Source of the DNA: an uncultured Rheinheimera sp.
GTDB taxonomy: Bacteria > Pseudomonadota > Gammaproteobacteria > Enterobacterales > Alteromonadaceae
Assembly: GCA_943913835.1 (NCBI GenBank)
Contig: CALTZU010000090.1
Span: 1 to 14,055, forward strand
DNA length: 14,055 bases
Direction of reading: 5' to 3'
Part shown: one piece after another, positions 7,734 to 14,055 of the stretch
Position numbering within the stretch: position 1 is the first letter of the stretch
Layout of the letters: each line of letters opens with the position of its first letter
Made by a program: the position numbers and the translations under genes
Notes under the pieces: generated by a model
The model's input: the letters and a program-made list of their open reading frames with translations, nothing else
Told to the model about the DNA's origin: nothing
Databases searched by the model: none

Positions 7734-8243
7734 ATGGAACAACTAATTGAAAAGGCGATGTACGCTACCCGCTGGCTGATGGCACCTATTTATCTTGGTC
7801 TGAGCCTGGCCCTGCTGGCGCTTGGCATTAAATTTTTTCAGGAAGTGTTCCATATAGTACCAGTCCTTTTCACCATGAAAGAAGTTGACTTAATTCTGGT
7901 GATCCTGTCGCTGATTGACATCACCCTGGTTGGAGGTTTGATTGTAATGGTGATGTTTTCAGGATATGAAAACTTTGTCTCCCGACTTGATATAGAAGGC
8001 GATAGTGAAAAGTTGGGTTGGTTGGGAAAATTGGATTCTAACTCACTGAAAAATAAAGTAGCAGCCTCCATTGTGGCAATATCATCTATTCATTTACTCA
8101 AAGTATTTATGGATACCGAAAATATTCCGAATGACAAAATCATGTGGTACTTGTTGATCCATATGACCTTCGTGTTGTCTGCTTTTGCCATGGGTTATCT
8201 GGATAAAATTACTAAAGTGGCAGGCAATAAAGACAATTTTTGA
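7734..8243 (+). CDS. yqhA: YqhA family inner-membrane protein (UPF0114)
   Basis: The protein has 169 residues, nearly collinear with E. coli YqhA, including AMYATRWLMAPIYLGLSLAL at the start, the central MVMFSGYENFVSRLD, and SLKNKVAASIVAISSIHLLK. Function is not established in any organism I know of. Four membrane segments are visible, around residues 13-35, 50-77, 106-122 and 137-158, with a charged cytoplasmic-looking loop between the second and third. The start is ATG at 7734 with AAGGAG five bases upstream; an in-frame reading 13 codons longer lacks this support. It is the only plus-strand gene in the window and converges with the pectate lyase gene. Confidence 0.94.
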   Translation: MEQLIEKAMYATRWLMAPIYLGLSLALLALGIKFFQEVFHIVPVLFTMKEVDLILVILSLIDITLVGGLIVMVMFSGYENFVSRLDIEGDSEKLGWLGKLDSNSLKNKVAASIVAISSIHLLKVFMDTENIPNDKIMWYLLIHMTFVLSAFAMGYLDKITKVAGNKDNF

Positions 8244-8253
8244 AGACAGCGCC

Positions 8254-8273
8254 AGCCCGGTAGAGTCCGGGCT
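8254..8273. terminator. GC-rich hairpin between converging yqhA and pectate lyase genes
   Basis: AGCCCGG (8254-8260) and CCGGGCT (8267-8273) form a perfect 7-bp stem with a 6-base loop, 10 bases after the yqhA stop and overlapping the last bases of the lyase stop codon. Its position suits a shared terminator for both transcripts, but neither strand has a proper T-run after it, so it may only protect 3' ends or aid Rho-dependent stopping. Confidence 0.45.
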
Positions 8274-9444
8274 ACTGCATGCTTTGCCCGGGTAAAGTAG
8301 CCTTCCATGTTAGGTAATACCTAAGTACGACTTCAGCATTCGATTGATACCAACCATAACCTAATTGTCTTTCCAGCGAAAGTTCAGCCATAGAACGGAC
8401 TACTCTGCCATCTCGATCAACAAAAAGGGCTTGTTGCAGTTCCAGATCATAAAATCTGGCCCACAACCCTGATGCAGTTTGCTGCTGTCGCCACTGCACC
8501 CCATGCGGGGTACGGATCATCACGCTGTGGCTGATCCGCTTTTCTTTAAACCAATGCACCGCGGCTTCTACACTTTTAATAACAGCAGCAGAGGGCCTGA
8601 CTCTTTGCATCAGCAACAAAGTCACAGCTGCGCTTTCACTGCTGATTAAAGCTGGTAATTCATAAGCTCTGGCTTTGATGGGAACAAGTGTTATCTGGTC
8701 ATACTGTGAAGCCCAAACGGTCAGTTGGCCCTGAACTCTCAGCTGCATTTTTAGCAGCAACTGCACTCCGAGCTCAAATTGCGCCGCAGCTTGTTGCTTA
8801 AGGACGGGATCAACAAAGGCAAACAATGGCTCTGTTGCAACCTGATGTAATAACGTCAGTAGATTTACCATTACATCATCATTTAGGGTAATAGCATCAT
8901 GATAACCACCACGAAGTGGATAAGTCTGAGCAAAACCGCCATTTGGGTATTGGGCCTGCAGTACCAAAGTAATAGCTTTTTGCACTGACTGCCGGATCAG
9001 TGGCTGTAGTTGTCGGTCAGCCAAAGGATAAAACATGGCCAACCAGCTTAATTCCGCACTGGTGGCATTGTTATCAAAAGTCGGAACATAATCAGCTTCA
9101 ACGCCAAAGTATTGTCCTTTTTGCCGGGCAGCCGACCAGCTATTGGTTCTTTTACTCCAGCCACCTGATGGGGTCTGAAAACTCACAATATTCAACGCGA
9201 TACGCCGGGCCTCTCCAGCTTCAAGCTGATGCGGCAACAAAGGTTCAGTGCGACCAAAGCCTTTATCGTACAAAGCAGGCAAAGGCTGTATCAGGTTGGC
9301 TTGTCGTAATTCTTGTTGCAGCAACATTTGATCTTGTTTTAGCAGCAGTTCAGATTGCTGCCGATGTCGCAACCAACTGTTTGCTGACGTCTCAGCAGCC
9401 ACAAGGCTGCTGAAAAGCAGCGCTGTGGCCCAAAGCCGCGTCAG
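8272..9444 (-). CDS. pelA: Pectate lyase, polysaccharide lyase family 10
   Basis: Cleaves polygalacturonate by beta-elimination, normally calcium-dependent, outside the cytoplasm. PL10 hallmarks run in order: SGGWSKR, TFDNNATSAELSWLA, YPNGGFAQTYPLRGGYHDAI with TLNDDVMVN, VWASQYDQITLVPIKARAYE, LISSESAAVTLLL, and GLWARFYDLELQQALFVDRDG. There is no ATG at the front. The first GTG (9400-9402, 376 residues) has no ribosome binding site and cuts off a good signal peptide. Reading back in frame gives (L)TRLWATALLFSSLVAA|ET, and I place the start at CTG 9442-9444 (390 residues), where CTGA overlaps the stop of the upstream dehydrogenase. CTG is a rare start and the site is weak, so expression probably relies on coupling. 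It is last in the hexuronate operon. Confidence 0.88.
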   Translation of the reverse strand: MTRLWATALLFSSLVAAETSANSWLRHRQQSELLLKQDQMLLQQELRQANLIQPLPALYDKGFGRTEPLLPHQLEAGEARRIALNIVSFQTPSGGWSKRTNSWSAARQKGQYFGVEADYVPTFDNNATSAELSWLAMFYPLADRQLQPLIRQSVQKAITLVLQAQYPNGGFAQTYPLRGGYHDAITLNDDVMVNLLTLLHQVATEPLFAFVDPVLKQQAAAQFELGVQLLLKMQLRVQGQLTVWASQYDQITLVPIKARAYELPALISSESAAVTLLLMQRVRPSAAVIKSVEAAVHWFKEKRISHSVMIRTPHGVQWRQQQTASGLWARFYDLELQQALFVDRDGRVVRSMAELSLERQLGYGWYQSNAEVVLRYYLTWKATLPGQSMQ

Positions 9445-11063
9445 AACAGGAAATCCGTGGCTAAAAACTGTGATGAGCCTTGTTTTATCATGTCTTTCAT
9501 CAAAGCTATTTGTTCCGGGTTGTATTTACAGGCCACTAAGGTGGGAATAGAAAACTGCAGCAATGCATCTTCCACCGACAAGGTGCCTTCTGCTGAATTT
9601 TTCCGGCCGGTAAAAGGAAAGCTGTCCGGGCTACGCTGGCATTGGCTATTGATATTAATACGGCCTACCTGATTGGCGAAGATATCTACCAGTTCACCTA
9701 TTTGTTTTGCGTCCTGACCAAAAATACTCAGTTGCTGGCCGTAGTCAGAGTGGATCACATAGTGAATCACTTCACTGATATCGTCATAGGGCACTACAGG
9801 TACTAAAGGGCCAAATTGCTCTTCCTGATACAATCTCATCTGACTATTGACCGGATACAACAACGCGGGACGCATTAACGAGCCAGCACTTTGACCACCT
9901 TCAGGGTTTATCACTTTAGCGCCATGTTCTATGGCATCCGCTATTAAGCCCTTTAAAAAGTCTACTTTGCCCGGTTCAGGCAAAGGCGTAATTTGCACTT
10001 TGTCGGTCCAGGGTAAGCCTAACTGCAAAGCACTGATGGTTTCAGACAGTTTTTGCACAAAAGCATCAGCAACCGAGCGCTGGACAAAAAAGATTTTTAA
10101 CGCTGTACAGCGCTGACCGTTAAAGGACAAAGCCCCCATCACTGCTTCTTTGACTGTTAAATTTAAATCGGCATCGGGTAGCACTATGGCCGGATTTTTT
10201 GCGTCTAACCCTAGTACCGCACGCAAACGGTGTGGTCGTGGATGTAGTTTTTTTAAGTCGCTGGCACCTTTATTAGTGCCGATAAAAGCAAATAAATCGA
10301 CACTACCGCTTTCCATCAAGGCACCAACTGTTTCACGACCCCGGCCGTAAATCACGTTAATAACACCAGGTGGGAAGGATTCTGCAAAAGCCTGCAATAA
10401 CGGCTGAATTAATAACACACCGTATTTAGCGGGTTTAAAAATCACTGTGTTGCCCATAATCAAGGCGGGGATCAGCGTAGTAAAGGTTTCATTCAGTGGG
10501 TAGTTAAAAGGCCCCATACAAAGTGCCACACCCACAGCAACCCGGCGTATTTTGCCTAAAGTGCCCTGCTCTATGACAAAGTGGCTGGCGCTGCGATCCT
10601 GCTGTTTTAAGGCTTGTATGGTATCGCGAATATAATCGCAGGTGCGGTCGAACTCTTTGGCGGCATCCGGCAAAGGTTTACCAATTTCCCACATCAATAA
10701 GCGGATCACAGCCTCACGTCGTAATAACATAGCAGCGAGGAATTTCTCCACCGCAGCCACACGCTCCATCACAGCCATCGAAGGCCATACACCACGGCCT
10801 AAGTCATAAGCTTTTAACGCTGCATCTAAAGCAGCTTTAGCAGCAGTTTCGTCCATTAATGGTGTTGCGCCTAATAATGTTGGAGTCAGCTCGCCAATAC
10901 TGTTTCGCAGTGCTATCGGACTATAAACAGCTGCTAAATCGCCCTGCCACTGACAGAGCTTGCCATTGAGTAAGTAGTCACGTTGCTCTATCGGACTTGT
11001 GAGTTGCCACTGGGCAGGCACTTCAGCCTGGGTTGGGAAAAACAAAGACAGATCAGCAGACAT
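9441..11063 (-). CDS. gapN: NADP-dependent glyceraldehyde-3-phosphate dehydrogenase-like (GapN/ALDH11)
   Basis: An aldehyde dehydrogenase of 540 residues, somewhat longer than the roughly 480-500 of typical GapN because of an N-terminal extension. Visible are the oxyanion Asn187 in GPFNYP, Lys210 in FKP, the catalytic Cys319 in FNGQRCTALK, and EEQFGPLVPV. FNGQRCTALK, INSQCQRSPDSFPF and the overall layout match non-phosphorylating GAPDH, which turns glyceraldehyde-3-phosphate into 3-phosphoglycerate with NADPH. The usual general-base Glu (as in ELGGK) is Gly285 here, in LGLDAK, with Asp287 two residues on. Context supports the substrate, since the two genes before it make glyceraldehyde-3-phosphate from KDG. 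AAGGA lies eight bases before the ATG; it follows kdgK by 13 bases and its stop overlaps the lyase start. Another semialdehyde substrate remains possible. Confidence 0.82.
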   Translation of the reverse strand: MSADLSLFFPTQAEVPAQWQLTSPIEQRDYLLNGKLCQWQGDLAAVYSPIALRNSIGELTPTLLGATPLMDETAAKAALDAALKAYDLGRGVWPSMAVMERVAAVEKFLAAMLLRREAVIRLLMWEIGKPLPDAAKEFDRTCDYIRDTIQALKQQDRSASHFVIEQGTLGKIRRVAVGVALCMGPFNYPLNETFTTLIPALIMGNTVIFKPAKYGVLLIQPLLQAFAESFPPGVINVIYGRGRETVGALMESGSVDLFAFIGTNKGASDLKKLHPRPHRLRAVLGLDAKNPAIVLPDADLNLTVKEAVMGALSFNGQRCTALKIFFVQRSVADAFVQKLSETISALQLGLPWTDKVQITPLPEPGKVDFLKGLIADAIEHGAKVINPEGGQSAGSLMRPALLYPVNSQMRLYQEEQFGPLVPVVPYDDISEVIHYVIHSDYGQQLSIFGQDAKQIGELVDIFANQVGRININSQCQRSPDSFPFTGRKNSAEGTLSVEDALLQFSIPTLVACKYNPEQIALMKDMIKQGSSQFLATDFLF

Positions 11064-11076
11064 GACAAATTTCCTT

Positions 11077-12027
11077 TTAGCTAAATGTGTTTAAATTAAA
11101 ACGCTCAGAAAAACTACGGAACTGCTCTTTGCTGACAATAGCGCCTGTATGTTCTACCACAAAACTGGCTAAAGCTGCAGCATACTGACAGGAGGCAAGC
11201 GCAGATAAACCATGCAGACGCCCGGCCAGATAACCACCGTTAAAGGAATCTCCTGCCGCTGTGGTATCTATTACTTTTTTCACAGGCACCGCAGGGCATT
11301 GGAAGCTCTTACCATCGCTGCACCCAAGCACACCTGAGGATCCATTTTTGACGATAATTTCTTTGACACCCAACTGCTGCAGCTGTGCCAATACATCAGC
11401 TGCGCTGCTGCTTCCGTACAATACTTTGTGATCGTCCAGACCAGGCAAAGCAAGATCTGACAGCGCATAAGCCTGATCAAAATTGGCGCGGCAAATCTCA
11501 GCATCAGGCCAAAGCGCAGGTCTGTAGTTTGGATCAAACACAATCTGTACACCCTGAGCTTTCAGCTCCTTGATTAGCGAAAACAGATAGGTACGATCCT
11601 CAAGCGATAAAATCGCCAGACTGATGCCTGAGAAATAAAACACATCTGCAGGTAATAAATGATCCACTGTGCTGTGCTGGCGAAATAAAGCCAGACTTTG
11701 CTTGGCCGCTGAGCTGTCACGCCAGTAGACAAAACTGCGCTCGCCAAAACAGTCGGTATTGATCATATACAAACCAGGCCGTGCTGTTTTAGTGCGCAAT
11801 ACCAGGCTGCTGTCGAGTTTTTCCTGCTCGAGTTGGGCTATCAGTTTGTCGCTGACTAAATCTGTACCCACTGCAGACAAAAATTTCAGGTTGAGCTGTG
11901 CAGGTGCGCTGCGTTTGCAATACACCGCAGTGTTATACACATCTCCGGCAAAAGCCTGGTGGTAGACGTTATCTACCAGCTGGAATAACTCCACCATGCA
12001 TTCGCCAAAAATAATGATTTGTTTCAT
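11077..12027 (-). CDS. kdgK: 2-dehydro-3-deoxygluconokinase (KDG kinase)
   Basis: Phosphorylates KDG with ATP to KDPG, joining pectin and hexuronate breakdown to the lower Entner-Doudoroff route. It is a PfkB/ribokinase-fold protein of 316 residues, opening with IIIFGECMVEL and carrying the family signature DTTAAGDSFNGGYLAGRL, in which Asp260 is the catalytic base and AAGD forms the anion hole. NPNYRPALW-type residues appear as FDPNYRPALW in the middle, typical of KDG kinases. The ATG at 12025-12027 is chosen because AAGGA lies seven bases upstream; an ATG ten codons earlier would overlap eda and adds an unrelated tail. It starts 22 bases after eda. Fructokinase-like relatives share the fold, but the position beside eda makes KDG kinase much the likeliest. 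Confidence 0.9.
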   Translation of the reverse strand: MKQIIIFGECMVELFQLVDNVYHQAFAGDVYNTAVYCKRSAPAQLNLKFLSAVGTDLVSDKLIAQLEQEKLDSSLVLRTKTARPGLYMINTDCFGERSFVYWRDSSAAKQSLALFRQHSTVDHLLPADVFYFSGISLAILSLEDRTYLFSLIKELKAQGVQIVFDPNYRPALWPDAEICRANFDQAYALSDLALPGLDDHKVLYGSSSAADVLAQLQQLGVKEIIVKNGSSGVLGCSDGKSFQCPAVPVKKVIDTTAAGDSFNGGYLAGRLHGLSALASCQYAAALASFVVEHTGAIVSKEQFRSFSERFNLNTFS

Positions 12028-12049
12028 TGATCCATCCTTAAGTGTGGAC

Positions 12050-12706
12050 TCAGGCAACCTGACTATGCCGTACCCGACTTTGTTCTGCTACAACAACTGA
12101 TTGCCGGGTTAGCTCAGTAATAGCTTCCCAGTTCTGCTGTTGCACTAAATCTTTTGGCGAGATCCATGAACCTCCAACAACAAAGACGTTAGGCAAAGCT
12201 AAAAACTGCGCCATAGTGTTCAGTTGAACCCCACCGGTAGGACAGAATTTTACTTTCTGGAAAATACCGGACAGTGCTTTGAGCATCTCGACGCCACCCG
12301 ATAAATGTGCCGGGAAAAACTTCAGTTCGGTCAGACCCATTTCAATAGCCATCGCCATTTCAGACGGCGTAGCAACACCGGGTGCTAACGCCAACTCTGT
12401 CGCCAGCATGGCTTTTAACAGATCCGGTGTACTGGCTGGACTGACTAAAAACTGCGAGCCAGCTGCCTTGGCATTACGGGCGTCTGCTGCAGACAAAATA
12501 GTGCCTGCTCCTGTTAACAGTTCTGGTACTTCAGAGCGTATCGCACTAATACAATCCAAAGCTGCCGCAGTGCGCAGCACCACTTCCACTGCAGTCACAC
12601 CGCCCTGCTGCATAGCTTTGGCAATAGCCACGGCTTGTTGTGGCTGCTCGGCCTGAATAATAGGCAATAACAAGCCACCTTTAAGCAATGAAGATAACGA
12701 AGTCAT
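12050..12706 (-). CDS. eda: KDPG aldolase (2-dehydro-3-deoxyphosphogluconate / 4-hydroxy-2-oxoglutarate aldolase)
   Basis: Splits KDPG to pyruvate and glyceraldehyde-3-phosphate by a Schiff-base mechanism. The 218 residues are the normal size for this class I TIM-barrel trimer. The key parts are seen: Glu41 and Arg45 in EVVLRT, GAGTIL at 66-71, the Schiff-base Lys129 in ELKFFPA, and CPTGGV plus VVGGSW for phosphate binding. The start ATG (12704-12706) shares one base with the TGA of the upstream oxidoreductase (TGATG), and AGGA lies nine bases before it, so translation is probably coupled. It may act on intermediates from both hexuronates and gluconate. Confidence 0.95.
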   Translation of the reverse strand: MTSLSSLLKGGLLLPIIQAEQPQQAVAIAKAMQQGGVTAVEVVLRTAAALDCISAIRSEVPELLTGAGTILSAADARNAKAAGSQFLVSPASTPDLLKAMLATELALAPGVATPSEMAMAIEMGLTELKFFPAHLSGGVEMLKALSGIFQKVKFCPTGGVQLNTMAQFLALPNVFVVGGSWISPKDLVQQQNWEAITELTRQSVVVAEQSRVRHSQVA

Positions 12707-14055
12707 CAGAACAAATCCTGTAAAAGGGAGGCTGAGCCAGCCCCGGTTTGAGTAAGCACTGGGGAAAGGCGCTGATAGGCAGCACTCAATTCCAGCTGAA
12801 ACTGTGCCGACTGCTGTAAGGCAGGCGGAAATACAGCAGATAACGCCAAAAACAATGCGGTGTCTGCCACAGCCTCACCACTACAGCCCGCTGCGGTGTC
12901 AAGCAATGCCTTGGCCAGAGGATCGACCAAAGTAACATCAGGTTGCTGTCTGGCACGCAGCCGGATAAACAGTATCCAACTGGCCACTACCAGACAAAGC
13001 AAACGAATGGAGCGACCTGCGGCCAGGTTATCAAGGATCACCGGAAACACCCGCATAGGTAATTTCTGCGAGCCATCCCAGGCAATTTGCGCCAGCAAAT
13101 GCCGTATAGCGGGATTATCAAAGCGCTGGAAAATATCCCGGCTGTACTGCGCGACATCCAACTCTGCAGGTGCGTGAAAAGAGCCAATAATTTCGTCCTG
13201 TGCCAGTTGAGTGACAAAGGCACGTAATGCGCTTTGCTGCATAGCATCAAATACGGTATCCAGTCCAAACAAAGTACCTAAATACGCCAAGGCAGAGTGA
13301 GGGGCGTTTAATAAGCGCAGCTTGGCTTTTTCAAAGGCTTTCACGTCCTGAGTGTAAGTGACTCCGACCTGATGCCAGGCCGGTCTGTGCGCTGGCAAAA
13401 TATCTTCTATCACCCACTGGCAGAATTTTTCGCGCTTAATAGGCCAGTTGTCCTGATACCCCAGTTCTGCCGCAAGTTGTTTTGGTAATTCTTCATCTGT
13501 AGCTGGCGTAATGCTGTCTACCATAGTGCAGGGGCATAATAGTTGCTGTTCCAGCCAATTCGCCAAAGCAGGTTGTTTTTGCCGGGCGAAGCTGAGCAAG
13601 GCATGCCGCAGTTTATGACCATTGTCCGTCAGGTTGTCACAACTGATGACGACAAAAGGTGGCACATTAGCGGCGAATCTCAAAGCCAAAGCCTGCACTA
13701 ACAAACCTATAGCAGACCGCGCTTTGACGTTGCTTTGTAAATCGTGTTGGATATCGGCATGAGTTAAATCCAATTCACCTTGCGTATTTAAGCAGTAGCC
13801 CTTTTCAGTGATAGTCAGGGTTACATAATGGCTGGTGGGCGCAGCTAAACGCTGCAGCACCTGCTCGTACTGCTCTGCTGCCACTAATAACTCGCGAATA
13901 GAGCCAACCACCTGATAGCTGGTTTCGTTATCCAGCAGCGCCAGACTGTACAAGCCTTGCTGCGGTGTTAAGGCTTTGGCTAAATCAGCAGATCGCATCG
14001 ACACCACTGAAATGCCCCAGTCCCCACCGTATTTCAGCGCTAAATCTGTGTACCA
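12706..14055 (-). CDS. uxuB: Mannitol dehydrogenase family oxidoreductase, probably fructuronate reductase UxuB (5' end missing)
   Basis: The reading frame is open to the window edge: residues WYTDLALKYGGDWGISVVSM run ahead of the first GTG at 14005-14007, so the start and the N-terminal FHRAH motif lie outside. About 449 of the usual 480-490 residues are present. The WGISVVSMRSADLAKAL and QQGLYSL region, VISCDNLTDNGHKLRH, and the catalytic block KAKLRLLNAPHSALAYLG (Lys, Asn and His all kept) define the polyol-specific long-chain dehydrogenase family. UxuB interconverts D-mannonate and D-fructuronate with NAD(H). Fructuronate reductase is preferred over mannitol or arabinitol dehydrogenase because eda and kdgK follow directly; UxaB-type tagaturonate reductase is less likely by sequence feel. 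No uxuA is in view. Confidence 0.83.
   Translation of the reverse strand, partial: WYTDLALKYGGDWGISVVSMRSADLAKALTPQQGLYSLALLDNETSYQVVGSIRELLVAAEQYEQVLQRLAAPTSHYVTLTITEKGYCLNTQGELDLTHADIQHDLQSNVKARSAIGLLVQALALRFAANVPPFVVISCDNLTDNGHKLRHALLSFARQKQPALANWLEQQLLCPCTMVDSITPATDEELPKQLAAELGYQDNWPIKREKFCQWVIEDILPAHRPAWHQVGVTYTQDVKAFEKAKLRLLNAPHSALAYLGTLFGLDTVFDAMQQSALRAFVTQLAQDEIIGSFHAPAELDVAQYSRDIFQRFDNPAIRHLLAQIAWDGSQKLPMRVFPVILDNLAAGRSIRLLCLVVASWILFIRLRARQQPDVTLVDPLAKALLDTAAGCSGEAVADTALFLALSAVFPPALQQSAQFQLELSAAYQRLSPVLTQTGAGSASLLQDLF

Noticed and set aside
7500..7742. 80-codon minus-strand frame across the peptidase/yqhA divergent region
   Set aside because: It overlaps the peptidase signal peptide in another frame and the yqhA start, lacks a ribosome binding site, and the sequence is cysteine/histidine-rich noise.
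9000..9413. 137-codon open frame on the plus strand opposite the pectate lyase
   Set aside because: It is antisense to well-conserved PL10 motifs, and its product shows no family features.
12028..12057. Ten-codon N-terminal extension of KDG kinase
   Set aside because: It would overlap eda, and the internal ATG has a good ribosome binding site and matches the family N-terminus.

Overview
This window reads as a chromosomal segment of a marine or freshwater gammaproteobacterium of the Alteromonadales/Rheinheimera-Alishewanella kind. The support is the recX-alaS-lysC-csrA gene order known from that group, a YqhA very close to the enterobacterial protein, a periplasmic S46 dipeptidyl peptidase, and a pectin/hexuronate operon. 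The genus is an inference; no rRNA gene is present to settle it. Almost all genes are on the minus strand, so they are read here from high to low coordinates.

Right block (about 8272-14055, minus): a tightly packed five-gene operon for pectin and hexuronate use. It holds a mannitol-dehydrogenase-family oxidoreductase of UxuB type (5' end cut off by the window), KDPG aldolase (eda), KDG kinase (kdgK), a non-phosphorylating GapN-like aldehyde dehydrogenase, and a family-10 pectate lyase with a signal peptide. The first pair overlaps at TGATG and the last at CTGA; the other gaps are 13-22 bases. The enzymes form a line: the exported lyase cuts pectate outside the cytoplasm, and UxuB feeds the hexuronate branch that leads through mannonate to KDG. 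KdgK makes KDPG, Eda splits it to pyruvate and glyceraldehyde-3-phosphate, and the GapN-like enzyme probably oxidises the latter to 3-phosphoglycerate with NADPH formation. The operon converges with yqhA on a GC-rich hairpin.

Middle (5353-8243): a secreted S46 dipeptidyl peptidase, DPP7-like by its specificity residue, on the minus strand with a clear Rho-independent terminator. It is divergent from yqhA, a small inner-membrane protein gene on the plus strand, and the two share a 178-base promoter region.

Left block (1-5208, minus): an integral membrane protein of BPSS1780 type, recX, alaS, lysC, and the first six codons of csrA at the window edge. The first four genes are separated by only 2-6 bases and look co-transcribed. 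csrA has a 115-base leader with a likely promoter and three GGA motifs. recA, the usual neighbour of recX, is not beside it.

No stretch over 300 bases lacks a gene; the longest gaps are 5188-5392 and 7556-7733. No RNA genes, insertion sequences, phage genes or CRISPR arrays are visible. No new multi-gene system stands out. The best second-look items are the absent standard start codon of the pectate lyase, the altered general-base position in the GapN-like enzyme, the hairpin at the start of lysC, and the lost recA-recX pairing.
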